This document shows positions 37,666 to 49,926 of a DNA stretch of 58,728 bases, in pieces (the stretch's first letter is position 1; each line of letters starts with the position of its first letter). The translations under genes and the position numbers were made by a program. The DNA is from Cellulomonas hominis (GTDB lineage Bacteria; Actinomycetota; Actinomycetes; Actinomycetales; Cellulomonadaceae): positions 1 to 58,728 of the forward strand of contig NZ_CABEGA010000024.1 in assembly GCF_901521055.1 (NCBI RefSeq), read 5' to 3'. The notes beneath the pieces are model-generated. The model did no database searches. It was not told the DNA's origin and saw only the letters and a program-made list of their open reading frames with translations.

Positions 37666-38309
37666 CGTGCCCTCCTCGACGATCCCGTACCGGCCGTGCC
37701 CTCGGCCGGGGCCGATGCCACGAGCCCCCGGCCGCGGGCGTAGTCGGCCAGCATGTCGCGCAGCTGGCCCCTCCCGCGGTGCAACCGGGACATCACCGTC
37801 CCGATCGGGGTGCCCATGATCTCGGCGATCTCCTTGTAGGCGAAGCCCTCGACGTCCGCGAGGTACACCGCGATCCGGAACTCCTCGGGAAGGCGCTGCA
37901 GCGCGTCCTTCACGTCGGAGTCCGGCAGGTGGTCGAGCGCCTCGGCCTCGGCGGAGCGCAGCCCCGTCGAGGTGTGCGACTCCGCACGCGCGATCTGCCA
38001 GTCCTCGATCTCGTCGGCCCGGGACTGCTGCGGCTCGCGCTGCTTCTTGCGGTAGGTGTTGATGAAGGTGTTCGTCAGGATCCGGTACAGCCACGCCTTG
38101 AGGTTCGTCCCCGGGCGGTACTGGTGGAAGGCAGCGAACGCCTTGGCGAACGTCTCCTGGACCAGGTCCTCGGCGTCCGACGGGTTCCGGGTCATGCGCA
38201 GGGCGGCGCCGTAGAGCTGGTCCAGGTAGACCAGCGCCTCGGCCTCGAACCGCTCGCTGCGCGCCGCGTCGTCCTCGGACTCGGGGGCGCGTGTGGTGTC
38301 CTCGCTCAT
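37662..38309 (-). CDS. sigR: ECF sigma factor SigR/SigH (thiol-oxidative stress)
   Basis: 215 residues. Region 2 (about 30-95: [51 protein letters not shown]) and region 4 (about 135-190: [37 protein letters not shown]) are complete. It should transcribe thioredoxin, mycothiol and proteolysis genes under disulfide stress. The upstream GGGAAT-N19-GTT element fits its own consensus and implies autoregulation. In-frame codons extend upstream of the ATG, but the N-terminus chosen matches family length. Confidence 0.93.
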   Translation of the reverse strand: MSEDTTRAPESEDDAARSERFEAEALVYLDQLYGAALRMTRNPSDAEDLVQETFAKAFAAFHQYRPGTNLKAWLYRILTNTFINTYRKKQREPQQSRADEIEDWQIARAESHTSTGLRSAEAEALDHLPDSDVKDALQRLPEEFRIAVYLADVEGFAYKEIAEIMGTPIGTVMSRLHRGRGQLRDMLADYARGRGLVASAPAEGTAGTGSSRRAR

Positions 38310-38447
38310 CACGGCGAAGCCTAGTCCGCGCGGCGGGGTGCCGCCGGTGTCGCGCGGCGCGGGGAGCACGGCGACGGCACCCTCCGGGGTGCCGGTCGAG
38401 GGCCACGCCACGGGGCGCTCCAGGGTGGAACAGGTCATGGCCTGCAC

Positions 38448-38475
38448 AACGCCACCGCGGACCCGGTCCATTCCC
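38448..38475 (-). promoter_or_regulatory. SigR-type autoregulatory promoter
   Basis: Minus strand: GGGAAT (38470-38475), 19 bases, then GTT (38448-38450). This matches the GGGAAT-N18/19-GTT pattern recognised by SigR/SigH and lies about 140 bases upstream of sigR. Confidence 0.65.
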
Positions 38476-38501
38476 GGGCGGCGCACAGGTTCGCGGGCCA
38501 C

Positions 38502-38507
38502 TAGTTT
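38502..38507 (+). promoter_or_regulatory. -10 box for the DoxX-family gene
   Basis: TAGTTT, in the only AT-rich patch before the plus-strand gene, 46 bases upstream of its ATG and back-to-back with the SigR-type promoter. Confidence 0.4.
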
Positions 38508-38553
38508 GAGGCGCAGGCGTCCGTGCGTCGCGGGTGCCCCGGAGGAGGACGTC

Positions 38554-39348
38554 ATGCTGCTGCGCCGCATCGCCCGACCGCTGTTCGCGTCGTGGTTCCT
38601 CAGCGAGGGGGTCGACGCCCTGCGCCGACCCGCCGCGCACGTCGCCGTCGCGCGCGGCGCCGTCGACCGGCTCACGTCCGTGGTGCCCGCGGGGGCGCTC
38701 GGCGGGGCGCTCGACGCGTACCGCCACCCGTCGGACCGCCAGCTGAGCACGGTGGTGCGCGTGCACGGCGGCGCCACCGCCTTCGCGGCCCTCATGCTCG
38801 CCACCGGCCGCGCACCCCGCGCCGCCGCCCTGACGCTCGCCGCGCTGACGCTGCCGCTGGCCGCCGCGGACGCCCCGGCGTCCCGCTCCGAGCGGGGGCA
38901 CCTGAGCGAGCAGGAGAAGAAGGACCGCAAGGCCCGGTTCCTGCGGGGGCTCTCCCTCAGCGGTGCCGCGCTCATCGTCGCCGCCGACACCGCCGGCCGT
39001 CCGGGCATGCGGTGGCGCGTCGAGCACGCCCGCGCGACCCGCGCCACGACCGCGAAGGTGGCCGCCGCCGCGGCGACCGCCGCCGCCGGGAAGACGTCGG
39101 CGGGCGCGAAGAAGGCCGTGGTCGCCCAGCAGGCGGCGGTGAAGAAGGCCGTCACGACGAAGGCGGCGGCGGCGCAGAAGGCGGTCGCGGCGCAGACGGC
39201 CGCGGCGGCGACGGCTGCCGCAGCCGCGCAGCGGAAGGCCGCAGCGGCGCAGAAGGCCGCGGCGCCGCAGAAGCAGGCCGCTGCCCAGCGGCTCGCCTCG
39301 GCCCAGAAGGCGTCGGCGAAGCGCGGCCGGAAGCCCGCCGCCCGCTGA
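38554..39348 (+). CDS. DoxX family membrane protein with Lys/Ala-rich histone-like tail
   Basis: 264 residues. The N-terminal DoxX domain (about 1-150; [32 protein letters not shown] second helix) has about four membrane segments. From about residue 160 the chain becomes a low-complexity tail of Ala and Lys with some Gln (repeats such as AAAQKAV and AAAAQKAA), resembling histone H1 or HupB tails. The tail should be cytoplasmic and very basic. DoxX proteins are linked to redox balance; proximity to SigR is suggestive only. Clear ggaggagga ribosome-binding site. Confidence 0.85.
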   Translation: MLLRRIARPLFASWFLSEGVDALRRPAAHVAVARGAVDRLTSVVPAGALGGALDAYRHPSDRQLSTVVRVHGGATAFAALMLATGRAPRAAALTLAALTLPLAAADAPASRSERGHLSEQEKKDRKARFLRGLSLSGAALIVAADTAGRPGMRWRVEHARATRATTAKVAAAAATAAAGKTSAGAKKAVVAQQAAVKKAVTTKAAAAQKAVAAQTAAAATAAAAAQRKAAAAQKAAAPQKQAAAQRLASAQKASAKRGRKPAAR

Positions 39349-39398
39349 GCCACCGCCGCGCCCCCGGACACCGGCGGGGGCGTGCCGGGCGGGGCCGA

Positions 39399-39404
39399 TA
39401 ACCT
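39399..39404 (+). promoter_or_regulatory. -10 box of a predicted leaderless transcript (aroA)
   Basis: TAACCT followed by six bases and the ATG at 39411. Confidence 0.5.
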
Positions 39405-39410
39405 GGCCGC

Positions 39411-40739
39411 ATGAGCTCCCGCCCCGACGTCGACGCCTCGCCGAGCGGGGCCGCCGCTGCCGCCGCCCCCGACTGGGCCGCCCCGACCGCGCGCGGCCCG
39501 CTGGGCGCGACCGTCGAGGTGCCCGGGTCGAAGTCGCTCACCAACCGCTACCTCGTCCTGGCCGCCCTGGCGGACGGGCCGGGGCGGCTGCGCGGGGCGC
39601 TGCGGTCGCGGGACACCCTCCTCATGGCGCAGGCGCTGCGCGACCTCGGCACGGGCATCGAGGACGACCCGGCCGCGCCCGGCGACATGCTGGTCACGCC
39701 GGGGACGATCCGCGGGCCCCGGACCGTCGACTGCGGTCTCGCGGGGACGGTCATGCGGTTCCTGCCCGCGGTCGCCGCGCTGGCCGACGGGCCGGTGCGG
39801 TTCGACGGCGACGCCGGCGCCCGGGTCCGGCCGATGGGTCCCGTGCTGCGGGCGCTGCGGGCGCTGGGCGTCGGCGTCGAGGAGCACGGCGAGCCGGGCT
39901 TCCTCCCGTTCACGGTGGCCGGCACGGGCGCCGTCCGGGGCGGGAACGTCGACGTCGACGCGTCCGCGTCCTCCCAGTTCGTGTCGGGGCTGCTGCTCGC
40001 GGCCGCGCGGTTCGACCAGGGGCTGACCGTCCGGCACACCGGGCCGACGCTGCCGAGCCTGCCGCACATCGAGATGACCGTCGCGGTGCTGCGCGCCGCC
40101 GGCGTGGTCGTCGACGACTCCCGGCCCGAGATCTGGCACGTCGAGCCGGGGCCGGTCCGCGCACGTGACGTGCGCGTGGAGCCGGACCTGTCGAACGCGG
40201 CGCCCTTCCTCTGCGCGGCCCTGGTGGCCGGCGGCACGGTGCGGGTCCCGGGGTGGCCGTCGAGCACCACGCAGCCCGGTGGCCTGCTGCCCGGGATCCT
40301 CGAGCAGATGGGCGCCACCACCCGCCTCGACGGCGACGTGCTGGCGGTGACCGGCGGCGGCGTGGTCCGCGGGGTCGACCTGGACCTGCGCGCGGCCGGG
40401 GAGATCGCCCCGACCATCGCCGCGGTCGCGGCGCTCGGCGACTCCCCCACCCGCCTGCGCGGCATCGCGCACCTGCGGGGGCACGAGACCGACCGGCTCG
40501 CGGCGCTGTCCGCGGAGATCACGCGGCTGGGCGGGCAGGCAGAGCAGACCGCGGACGGCCTGGTCATCACGCCGCGCCCCCTGCACGGCGGCACCGTCCG
40601 CACGTACGCGGACCACCGGATGGCGACGTTCGGCGCGCTGCTCGGGCTGGCGGTGCCGGGCGTGCTGGTCGAGGACGTCGCGACGACCGCCAAGACCATC
40701 CCCGACTTCGTCGGGCTGTGGGACGGGATGCTCGCGTGA
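39411..40739 (+). CDS. aroA: 3-phosphoshikimate 1-carboxyvinyltransferase (EPSP synthase)
   Basis: 442 residues. It transfers the enolpyruvyl group from PEP to shikimate 3-phosphate in the shikimate pathway. Active-site blocks are [64 protein letters not shown] and [16 protein letters not shown] 30-residue Ala/Pro-rich extension precedes the domain. It is followed 43 bases later by rsgA and then hisN, a grouping common in Micrococcales. Confidence 0.96.
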   Translation: MSSRPDVDASPSGAAAAAAPDWAAPTARGPLGATVEVPGSKSLTNRYLVLAALADGPGRLRGALRSRDTLLMAQALRDLGTGIEDDPAAPGDMLVTPGTIRGPRTVDCGLAGTVMRFLPAVAALADGPVRFDGDAGARVRPMGPVLRALRALGVGVEEHGEPGFLPFTVAGTGAVRGGNVDVDASASSQFVSGLLLAAARFDQGLTVRHTGPTLPSLPHIEMTVAVLRAAGVVVDDSRPEIWHVEPGPVRARDVRVEPDLSNAAPFLCAALVAGGTVRVPGWPSSTTQPGGLLPGILEQMGATTRLDGDVLAVTGGGVVRGVDLDLRAAGEIAPTIAAVAALGDSPTRLRGIAHLRGHETDRLAALSAEITRLGGQAEQTADGLVITPRPLHGGTVRTYADHRMATFGALLGLAVPGVLVEDVATTAKTIPDFVGLWDGMLA

Positions 40740-40782
40740 GCGCCGGCGCCCGCCCCCGCGCCGCCCACGGGGAGCGCTGAGC

Positions 40783-41853
40783 GTGGCACGCCGGTCGCTC
40801 GACGAGTCCGACATCCGGGTCCGTCCGACCCGCCGCGGCTCGCGCCCCCGGACCAAGACCCGCCCCGAGCACGCCGACGCGGAGCAGGCCCTGGTCACGG
40901 GAGTCGACCGCGGCCGGTACACCGTCCTGGTGGACCCGGACGGCCCGGACGAGCGGGTCGCGACGGCGATGAAGGCCCGCGAGCTCGGGCGCGAGCGGGT
41001 CGTGCCGGGCGACCGCGTGGACCTCGTGGGCGACACGTCGGGGTCCGCCGGCTCGCTGTCGCGCATCGTCCGCATCCGGGACCGGTCGACGGTGCTGCGC
41101 CGCACCGCCGACGACACCGACCCCGTCGAGCGCGTCATCGTCGCCAACGCCGAGCAGCTCGTCGTCGTCACGGCCCTGGCCGACCCCGAGCCCCGCACCC
41201 GGATGATCGACCGGTGCGTCGTCGCGGCGTACGACGCCGGCATGGACGTGCTGCTCGCGCTGACGAAGGCCGACCTGGCCGACCCGGCCACCCTCCGCGA
41301 GATGTACGAGCCCATCGGCGTGCGGGTCGTCGTGACGCGCTGGGCCCACGAGGGCGTCGCCCACGGCACGGGTGAGCGACCGGAGGAGATCGACGGCCTC
41401 GACGCCCTCCGCGACGCCCTCGCGGGGCGGACCTCGGTGCTGGTGGGGCACTCCGGCGTCGGGAAGTCGACGCTGGTCAACGCGATCGTGCCCGACGCGT
41501 TCCGGGCGACGGGCGTGGTGAACGACGTCACCGGGCGCGGCCGCCACACCTCCACCTCCGCCGTGGCGCTGCGCGTGCCCGGGCCGGCCGGCACCTGGGT
41601 CATCGACACCCCGGGCGTGCGGTCGTTCGGGCTGGCGCACGTCGACCCGAACCACCTGCTCGGGGCGTTCGCCGACCTCGCCGCGGTCGCCGAGGAGTGC
41701 CCCCGCGGCTGCACGCACGCCGACGACGCCCCCGACTGCGCGCTGGACGACTGGGTCGCCGCGGCGCCGGACGAGGAGACGAAGGACGCCCGCACGGCGC
41801 GGGTCGACTCGTTCCGGCGGCTGCTGGTGAGCCGGTCCGGCGCAGCGGACTGA
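40783..41853 (+). CDS. rsgA: Ribosome small subunit-dependent GTPase A
   Basis: 356 residues starting at GTG. OB-fold N-terminal domain, then a circularly permuted GTPase with motif order G4 (LTKADL), G1 ([14 protein letters not shown]), G3 ([10 protein letters not shown]). The C-terminal zinc site is [17 protein letters not shown]. It acts late in 30S subunit assembly by checking the decoding centre. The N-terminus is basic and Arg-rich ([14 protein letters not shown]), probably for rRNA contact. Lies 43 bases after aroA. Confidence 0.96.
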   Translation: MARRSLDESDIRVRPTRRGSRPRTKTRPEHADAEQALVTGVDRGRYTVLVDPDGPDERVATAMKARELGRERVVPGDRVDLVGDTSGSAGSLSRIVRIRDRSTVLRRTADDTDPVERVIVANAEQLVVVTALADPEPRTRMIDRCVVAAYDAGMDVLLALTKADLADPATLREMYEPIGVRVVVTRWAHEGVAHGTGERPEEIDGLDALRDALAGRTSVLVGHSGVGKSTLVNAIVPDAFRATGVVNDVTGRGRHTSTSAVALRVPGPAGTWVIDTPGVRSFGLAHVDPNHLLGAFADLAAVAEECPRGCTHADDAPDCALDDWVAAAPDEETKDARTARVDSFRRLLVSRSGAAD

Positions 41854-41900
41854 GCCCGGGCAGCGGCACGGGACCGGCACGGGCAGCCTCGGCGCCCGGA

Positions 41901-41906
41901 TAGGTT
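41901..41906 (+). promoter_or_regulatory. -10 box of a predicted leaderless transcript (hisN)
   Basis: TAGGTT followed by six bases (gaggcc) and the ATG at 41913, so hisN may be made from its own transcript as well as read-through from rsgA. Confidence 0.5.
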
Positions 41907-41912
41907 GAGGCC

Positions 41913-42704
41913 ATGACCCGGTACGACGACGACCTGCGCCTCGCCCACGTGATCGCCGACCAGGTGGACGGGCTCACCATGTCGCGGTTCAAGGCGCAGG
42001 ACCTCCGGGTCGAGACGAAGCCCGACCTGACGCCCGTCTCCGACGCCGACCGCGCCGCGGAGGAGCTCATCCGCACGCAGCTCTCCCGCACCCGCCCGCG
42101 CGACGCGGTGCACGGCGAGGAGATGCCCGACACCGGCCACGGCCCCCGCCGCTGGGTCGTGGACCCGATCGACGGCACCAAGAACTTCGTGCGGGGCGTG
42201 CCCGTGTGGGCCACGCTGATCGCGCTGCTGGACGGCGACGAGGTGGTCGTGGGCCTCGTGAGCGCACCGGCGCTCGGGCGGCGCTGGTGGGCCGCGCAGG
42301 GCTCCGGCGCGTGGACCGGCCGGTCCCTGGCCGCCGCGACGCGCCTGCAGGTCTCCGAGGTCGGACGGCTGCAGGACGCGTCGCTGTCCTACTCCAGCCT
42401 GAGCGGCTGGGAGGAGCAGGGCCGCCTCGACCGGTTCCTCGACCTCACGCGCAAGGTGTGGCGCACCCGCGGGTACGGCGACTTCTGGTCCCACGTGCTC
42501 GTCGCCGAGGGCGCCGTGGACCTGTCCACCGAGCCCGAGCTCGCCCTGCACGACATGGCCGCGCTCGTGCCGATCGTCACCGAGGCCGGCGGGCGGTTCA
42601 CGTCGGTGCAGGGCGTCGACGGCCCGTTCGGCGGGTCGGCCCTGGTGTCGAACGGGCGCCTGCACGGCGCGGCGCTGCAGGTGCTGGACCCGCTCATCGA
42701 CTGA
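41913..42704 (+). CDS. hisN: Histidinol-phosphatase (inositol monophosphatase family)
   Basis: 263-residue metal-dependent phosphatase. The family motifs are [22 protein letters not shown] for Mg2+ and phosphate, and the C-terminal [17 protein letters not shown]. The RGVP context and actinobacterial neighbours (aroA-rsgA) match HisN, which removes phosphate from L-histidinol phosphate in histidine synthesis. A plain inositol monophosphatase is the alternative. Confidence 0.88.
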   Translation: MTRYDDDLRLAHVIADQVDGLTMSRFKAQDLRVETKPDLTPVSDADRAAEELIRTQLSRTRPRDAVHGEEMPDTGHGPRRWVVDPIDGTKNFVRGVPVWATLIALLDGDEVVVGLVSAPALGRRWWAAQGSGAWTGRSLAAATRLQVSEVGRLQDASLSYSSLSGWEEQGRLDRFLDLTRKVWRTRGYGDFWSHVLVAEGAVDLSTEPELALHDMAALVPIVTEAGGRFTSVQGVDGPFGGSALVSNGRLHGAALQVLDPLID

Positions 42705-42730
42705 CGCCCCGGCCGCTGCACCCCGCAGAG

Positions 42731-42778
42731 TGGAGCGTCCGGCCCGACACACCCCGGCGTGTCCGGCCGATCGCTCCA
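42731..42778. terminator. Bidirectional terminator after hisN
   Basis: 20-base arms (42731-42750 and 42759-42778) pairing at 17 positions, beginning tggagcg, with an 8-base loop. It lies between hisN and the convergent DUF6912 gene. Confidence 0.7.
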
Positions 42779-42801
42779 CCCGGCGGCGCCGGGCGTGCGG
42801 G

Positions 42802-43287
42802 TCAGCGCGGGATGCGGTCCAGCTCCGTGGCGTCGTACCAGAGCAGGTCGCGCTCGGCCAGGGCGTCCAGCGCGGCGTCGTCGCCGTCGAGGGCACGGGC
42901 GACCTCGTCCCGGGCGGCCGGCTCGTCCACGTGCGCGCAGACCACGTCGTCCAGCACGACCGGCGCGGTGAGCGTCACCAGGCTGGCGGCCTCGTCGTCG
43001 ACACCCTCGGCGCCCTCGGGCGCACCCTCGCTGACCGCGTCGTCCGGCACCTCCACGGTGACGACCAGGCGCAGGCCCGGCGCCTGCGGGCGGGCGGCGA
43101 GCAGGACCAGGGCGTCGTCGGCCGCCATCAGCTGCGCGGCGAACTCCACGCCCTCCTCGTCCTCCTCGGGCAGCAGGGCGCTGAGCGCCGGGGTGACCGC
43201 GTGGGCCCGGCGGGGTGCCGTCAGCGGCCCCCGGCCCTGCAGCAGGTCGTCGAGCTCGTCCAGGGTGGCAGGCAGGTAGAGGCGCAC
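42802..43287 (-). CDS. DUF6912 family protein
   Basis: 161 residues, acidic, predicted cytoplasmic. The start [19 protein letters not shown] matches the usual beginning of this actinobacterial family, so the GTG at 43287 is preferred over an ATG 13 codons upstream (43326). Other features: [17 protein letters not shown] and [13 protein letters not shown] at the C-terminus. No catalytic motif recognised and no known function. Divergent from the Rv3235-family gene. Confidence 0.82.
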   Translation of the reverse strand: MRLYLPATLDELDDLLQGRGPLTAPRRAHAVTPALSALLPEEDEEGVEFAAQLMAADDALVLLAARPQAPGLRLVVTVEVPDDAVSEGAPEGAEGVDDEAASLVTLTAPVVLDDVVCAHVDEPAARDEVARALDGDDAALDALAERDLLWYDATELDRIPR

Positions 43288-43471
43288 GGGTCCAGTGTGC
43301 CGCCCGTCGGCGTCCCGCACGTACATCGGGGCGAACCGGGGCGAGTCGGGCCGACCGGACTGCGACACCCCGGTCGTCGTCCACAGGGGACGGGACGGGC
43401 TTGGTCTGCGCGGGCGGCCACGGGTAGACCGGGCCGCGGACCGTGTGCGAACCGGCAGCGACGGAGGACCC

Positions 43472-44440
43472 ATGAGCACCGAACGCCCCACCACCCGGAC
43501 GACGACCGCGCCCCGCACCCCCGGGCGACAGGAGGCGCGTCAGGAGGCGCGACCTGAGACGCGACCGGAGGCGCGACCCGAGGTGCGGTCGGCACCCGGA
43601 CTGCCGACGTCGCGGCCGGCACCCGGACTGCCGACGTCGCGGTCGGCACCCGCACTGCCGACGGTGCGGTGGGTACCCGCGCTGCCGGCCGTGCCCCGCA
43701 CGGAGGCCGCCGGTGCCCGGTCGGCGGTGCTGCCGTCACCGCAGCGGTCCCCGGAGGACGGCGGGGGCGAGGAGACGCCGGCGCGGCACCCGGCGACCCG
43801 CGAACGGGCGCCTGCGGGCGCAGCGGTCACCCCGTCGCGCCGGCCGGCCGCGCCGCAACCGCCGGGACGGACCCGGGACCGCGCAGAGGTCGCCCCTCCA
43901 CGGCGGCCTGCCGCGGCCGAGCCGCCACCCGGGCCGAGCCAGCCCACGGTCGAGCGGCTCGGCGGCAGCACCGTCGCCAGCTACACCCACGCCGCAGCGA
44001 CGCCCCGCTCCCCCGTCGCGACCACCGGCCTCCCGGCGCTGCCCTCCGGCACGGTCGCCGGAGGGGTGGCGTCGCTCGACCCGCGCCAGGCCTGCTGCAT
44101 GGTCGCGCTCGCCGCGGTGGAGGTGCTGAGCGGCAGCCGGCCGCTCGCGCAGCTCGCCCGGTGGGTGACGCCGGAGGTCTACGACTCGCTGGCCCGCCGG
44201 GCGGCGCTCACGGCACCGGGTGGCCGCGTGCTCGACCCCGCAGCCGGCAGCGCCGACGTGGGGCCGCCGGACGGCGCCGTGCGGCGGCCCTCCGTGCGGC
44301 GGGTGCGCGCCTTCCCCGTGAGCGAGCACGTCGTCGAGGCGTCCGTGATCGTGACCCACGCGGACCGGGTGCGGGCGGTCGCGGTGCGGCTCACCCGTGC
44401 GACCGGCCGGTGGCGCGCATCGGCGCTGGTGGTGGGCTGA
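43472..44440 (+). CDS. Rv3235 family protein
   Basis: 322 residues. About 190 N-terminal residues are low-complexity and Arg/Pro/Ala-rich, with tandem units such as SAPGLPTSR and EARPETRPEAR. The conserved C-terminal domain (about 200-322) shows DPRQACCMVALAAVEVLSG, RWVTPEVYDSLARRA and VVEASVIVTHADRVRAVAVRL, a small SnoaL-like fold. Rv3235 relatives lie next to secA in many actinobacteria, as here, but have no assigned role. An acggagga ribosome-binding site precedes the ATG. The stop lies inside a 20-base tandem repeat. Confidence 0.82.
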   Translation: MSTERPTTRTTTAPRTPGRQEARQEARPETRPEARPEVRSAPGLPTSRPAPGLPTSRSAPALPTVRWVPALPAVPRTEAAGARSAVLPSPQRSPEDGGGEETPARHPATRERAPAGAAVTPSRRPAAPQPPGRTRDRAEVAPPRRPAAAEPPPGPSQPTVERLGGSTVASYTHAAATPRSPVATTGLPALPSGTVAGGVASLDPRQACCMVALAAVEVLSGSRPLAQLARWVTPEVYDSLARRAALTAPGGRVLDPAAGSADVGPPDGAVRRPSVRRVRAFPVSEHVVEASVIVTHADRVRAVAVRLTRATGRWRASALVVG

Positions 44441-44503
44441 CGGCGCAGGTGGTCGGCCGACGGCGGGGTGGTCGGCCGGCGGCGCTGGTGGTCGGCTGAC
44501 GGC
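44425..44503. repeat. Four-copy 20-base minisatellite across the Rv3235 stop codon
   Basis: Copies at 44425-44444, 44445-44464, 44465-44483 (19 bases) and 44484-44503. The first and last read gctggtggt-s-ggctgacggc. Copy 1 encodes the last residues ALVVG and the TGA; copy 4 again contains tga. Confidence 0.8.
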
Positions 44504-44523
44504 GGAGCGACGCGCCGGACGCG

Positions 44524-44560
44524 ACGACGCCCGCCCTCCCGGTAGGAGGGCGGGCGTCGT
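44524..44560. terminator. Bidirectional terminator between the Rv3235-family gene and secA
   Basis: Perfect 16-base arms acgacgcccgccctcc (44524-44539) and complement (44545-44560) around cggta. Confidence 0.8.
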
Positions 44561-44578
44561 GCTCGCGCGTGCGGCGGG

Positions 44579-47431
<2,853 letters not shown>

Positions 47432-47510
47432 GTGCACTCCCGACTCGCTGCGCCCCGCGCGATGTCCGCACCGGGTCCCGGCGTCCCGGCTGCACAGCCG
47501 GGCCCCGACC

Positions 47511-47516
47511 ATCGTA
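47511..47516 (-). promoter_or_regulatory. -10 box of the secA promoter
   Basis: Minus strand TACGAT, with GCTGTC 17 bases upstream as a weak -35. The start point near 47504 would begin the leader just ahead of the 8-base-stem hairpin at 47485-47502. Confidence 0.45.
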
Positions 47517-47578
47517 GGTGAGCCACCGCGAGGGACAGCAACCCACCGCGCCTGCGCCGGTGGCGAACGCAGGCCCTC

Positions 47579-48913
47579 TCAGGCCGACGCGAGCGCGGCG
47601 GTGAGCACCGGGGCCAGCGTCCCGCGCGGCGCGCCCTCCTTGTCGCCCACCACGACGTCGTCCAGACCGAGCCACGTCGCGAGCAGCCGGAGCTCCGCCG
47701 CGAGGTCGTCCGCCACGGCCGCCGGACCGTCGTCGGTCCCGCGCGCCGGCCGCGCGGCCGACTCCGGGAGGTGGGCGGCGTGGACGCGCAGCAGCCCCGC
47801 GCGCCGGTCCGCCTTGAGGTCGACCAGCGCCGCGAGGCCCTCCCCGCGCAGGAAGGGCAGCACGTAGTACCCGTGCACCCGCTGCGGCTCGGGCACGTAG
47901 ATCTCGATCCGGTACCGCAGCCCGAACAGCTCCTCCAGGCGCCGGCGCTCGAACACCAGCGGGTCGAACGGGCTGAGCAGCGCGCGACCGGTCGCGCGGC
48001 GGGGCAGGTCGGCGCCGGCGTGCAGGTACACCGGGCGCTCCCAGCCCTCGACGCGGACCGGCACGAGGGTGCCGTCCTCCACGAGGCTCTGCACGCCCTG
48101 GCGGGCGCGGGCGCCCTTGATGCGGAAGTAGTCCAGCAGGCACCGCTCGGAGGCCACGCCGTGCGCCCGCGCCGCGATGTCCAGCAGCGTGCGGACGGCC
48201 TCGGCCTCGTCCGGCACCGGCGCCGCCAGGACGTGCGGTGGCAGCACCCGCTCGGTGAGGTCGTAGCAGCGCTCGAACTGGGGGTTCCGGCGGGCGGACG
48301 CCACCTGGCCGGTGAAGAACAGGTACTCCAGCACCCGCTTGGCGGCCGTCCAGTTCCAGCCCCACTCCGGGCGGGAGCGAGGGAGGTCGCCCTCGACGCG
48401 GGCGTGCACCTCGCTGGCGGTGAGGGGGCCGTCGTCGGCGATCATCGCCAGCACCTCGCCGACCAGCGGCGAGTGCCGCAGCGGCACCTCGCGGATCGAG
48501 CCCCACGCGTACTCCTGGTACGCGCGCCGCCGCCAGCCGAGCAGCGCGTACGTCTCGGGCGGCACGTAGGAGGCCTCGTGGGCCCAGGTCTCGACCAGCC
48601 GGCGCGGGGCACGGCCCGACGCGCGGTCCAGGAGCGCCGTGTCGTACGGCCCGACGCGCGAGAACGTCGGCATCAGGTGGGCGCGCGCGACGACGTTGAC
48701 CGAGTCGATCTGCAGCAGCCCGAGCCGGTCGACGACCTGCTGCAGCTGGCGCATGGTCGCGGCGCCGGAGCGGGCCGGCCGCGGACGGTCCAGGCCCTGC
48801 GCGTGCAGGGCCACCCGGCGGGCCTGGGACAGCGACAGGGTCCCGGCCGGGCGGTGCGCGGTGCCCCGCGCCTGCCCGGGGGCGGGCGCCACGACGACGG
48901 AGCTGGTGGTCAT
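47579..48913 (-). CDS. YcaQ/AlkX-family DNA glycosylase
   Basis: 444-residue HTH_42 (winged-helix) protein. Near residue 68, LGLLQIDSVNVVARAHLMP holds the QxD motif used as catalytic centre by YcaQ/AlkX interstrand-crosslink glycosylases, followed by SRVGPYD. Later blocks are WAHEASYVPPETYALLGWRR and FDPLVFERRRLEELFGLRYR. It would excise bulky alkylated bases. Actinobacterial relatives often sit in antibiotic clusters, but this copy is among housekeeping genes, so general repair is more likely. Confidence 0.88.
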   Translation of the reverse strand: MTTSSVVVAPAPGQARGTAHRPAGTLSLSQARRVALHAQGLDRPRPARSGAATMRQLQQVVDRLGLLQIDSVNVVARAHLMPTFSRVGPYDTALLDRASGRAPRRLVETWAHEASYVPPETYALLGWRRRAYQEYAWGSIREVPLRHSPLVGEVLAMIADDGPLTASEVHARVEGDLPRSRPEWGWNWTAAKRVLEYLFFTGQVASARRNPQFERCYDLTERVLPPHVLAAPVPDEAEAVRTLLDIAARAHGVASERCLLDYFRIKGARARQGVQSLVEDGTLVPVRVEGWERPVYLHAGADLPRRATGRALLSPFDPLVFERRRLEELFGLRYRIEIYVPEPQRVHGYYVLPFLRGEGLAALVDLKADRRAGLLRVHAAHLPESAARPARGTDDGPAAVADDLAAELRLLATWLGLDDVVVGDKEGAPRGTLAPVLTAALASA

Positions 48914-49024
48914 CGCCCCATCGTGCCCCGCGCCACCGACACGGCGACCCGAGCGGCACCCGGAGCGGCACCCCGGCCAGACCGCACACGGACCCGGGGA
49001 CGGACCCGGACGGACCCCGGACGC

Positions 49025-49065
49025 GACCGCGCCCGCCGACCGGAGGGTCGTCGGCGGGCGCGGTC
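49025..49065 (-). terminator. Terminator of the hpf gene
   Basis: Perfect 16-base arms gaccgcgcccgccgac (49025-49040) and complement (49050-49065), 22 bases past the hpf stop. Confidence 0.8.
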
Positions 49066-49086
49066 GTCCGTCGGGGGTGGCGGCGC

Positions 49087-49761
49087 TCAGGCGCCGGCGG
49101 CCGCCCCCGCGGGTGCGGCGACGCCGCCGGAGCCCTGACCGTCACCGATCGAGGTCACCGCGGCGTCGAGCTTGATGATCCCGTAGCTCCAGCCACGCCG
49201 CCGGTACGCGACGGACGGCTGGGCGGTCTCGGCGTCGACGAACAGGAAGAAGTCGTGACCGACCAGCTCCATCTCGTAGAGCGCGTCGTCGACCGTCATC
49301 GGCCGGGCCAGGTGCACCTTCTCGCGGATGACGACGGGCGAGTCCCCCAGGGTCGTCTCCGTGACCCCGTCCTCGTCCGGCTCGGGCGCGGCGGGCTCGG
49401 CCTCCGGCTCGGGCAGCGGCGGCAGCGCGTCGGCGACGGGCGTCGGCACCTTGCCCCGGTGGCTCTTGCGGCGGTCGCGGGCACGCCGCAGCCGCTCCGC
49501 CAGCTTGTCGATCGCCAGGTCGAACGCCCCGTAGCGGTCGTCCGCGCACGCCTCGGCCCGGATCACCGGTCCCTTGCCGACCACGGTGAGCTCCACCCGC
49601 TCGGCGGCCGAGGCCTGCCGGGGATTGGGCTCGTGGGTCACCTCGACGTCGATGCGCTGGGCGCGCGGCGCCAGCGGCTCGAGCCTGGCGAGCTTGTCCT
49701 CGACGTGTCGACGGAACCGCTCGGGGACGTCGGTGTGACGGCCTGCGACGACGATCTCCAT
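49087..49761 (-). CDS. hpf: Long-form ribosome hibernation-promoting factor
   Basis: 224 residues. The N-terminal S30AE domain (about 1-105; VVAGRHTDVPERFRRHVEDK, RVELTVVGKGPVIRAE, AFDLAIDKLAERLRRARDR) binds the 30S mRNA channel. A Pro/Glu linker leads to the C-terminal dimerisation domain (about 155-205; YEMELVGHDFFLFVDAETAQ, VAYRRRGWSYGIIKL) that joins two ribosomes into 100S dimers. A near-perfect aggaggt ribosome-binding site precedes the ATG. The 165-base leader shows no assigned element. Confidence 0.95.
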   Translation of the reverse strand: MEIVVAGRHTDVPERFRRHVEDKLARLEPLAPRAQRIDVEVTHEPNPRQASAAERVELTVVGKGPVIRAEACADDRYGAFDLAIDKLAERLRRARDRRKSHRGKVPTPVADALPPLPEPEAEPAAPEPDEDGVTETTLGDSPVVIREKVHLARPMTVDDALYEMELVGHDFFLFVDAETAQPSVAYRRRGWSYGIIKLDAAVTSIGDGQGSGGVAAPAGAAAGA

Positions 49762-49926
49762 GGGATACCTCCTGGAGGTCCGGGGGCGGGTCCATCCCCG
49801 CCCGGCAGCATGCGCGGAACGCCCTCGTGGGGCGGGTTGACGGCACCACCTCCTCGTGCGGGCACGCCCGCCGAGTCCCGTGAGCCGGGCGACGTCCGTG
49901 CCGCCCGACCGCTCTGGGACCCCACG

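Noticed and set aside
37662..42896. A 1,744-codon minus-strand open frame running through aroA, rsgA and hisN into sigR
   Set aside because: Only its last 215 codons match a family (SigR). The rest is antisense to three intact plus-strand genes.
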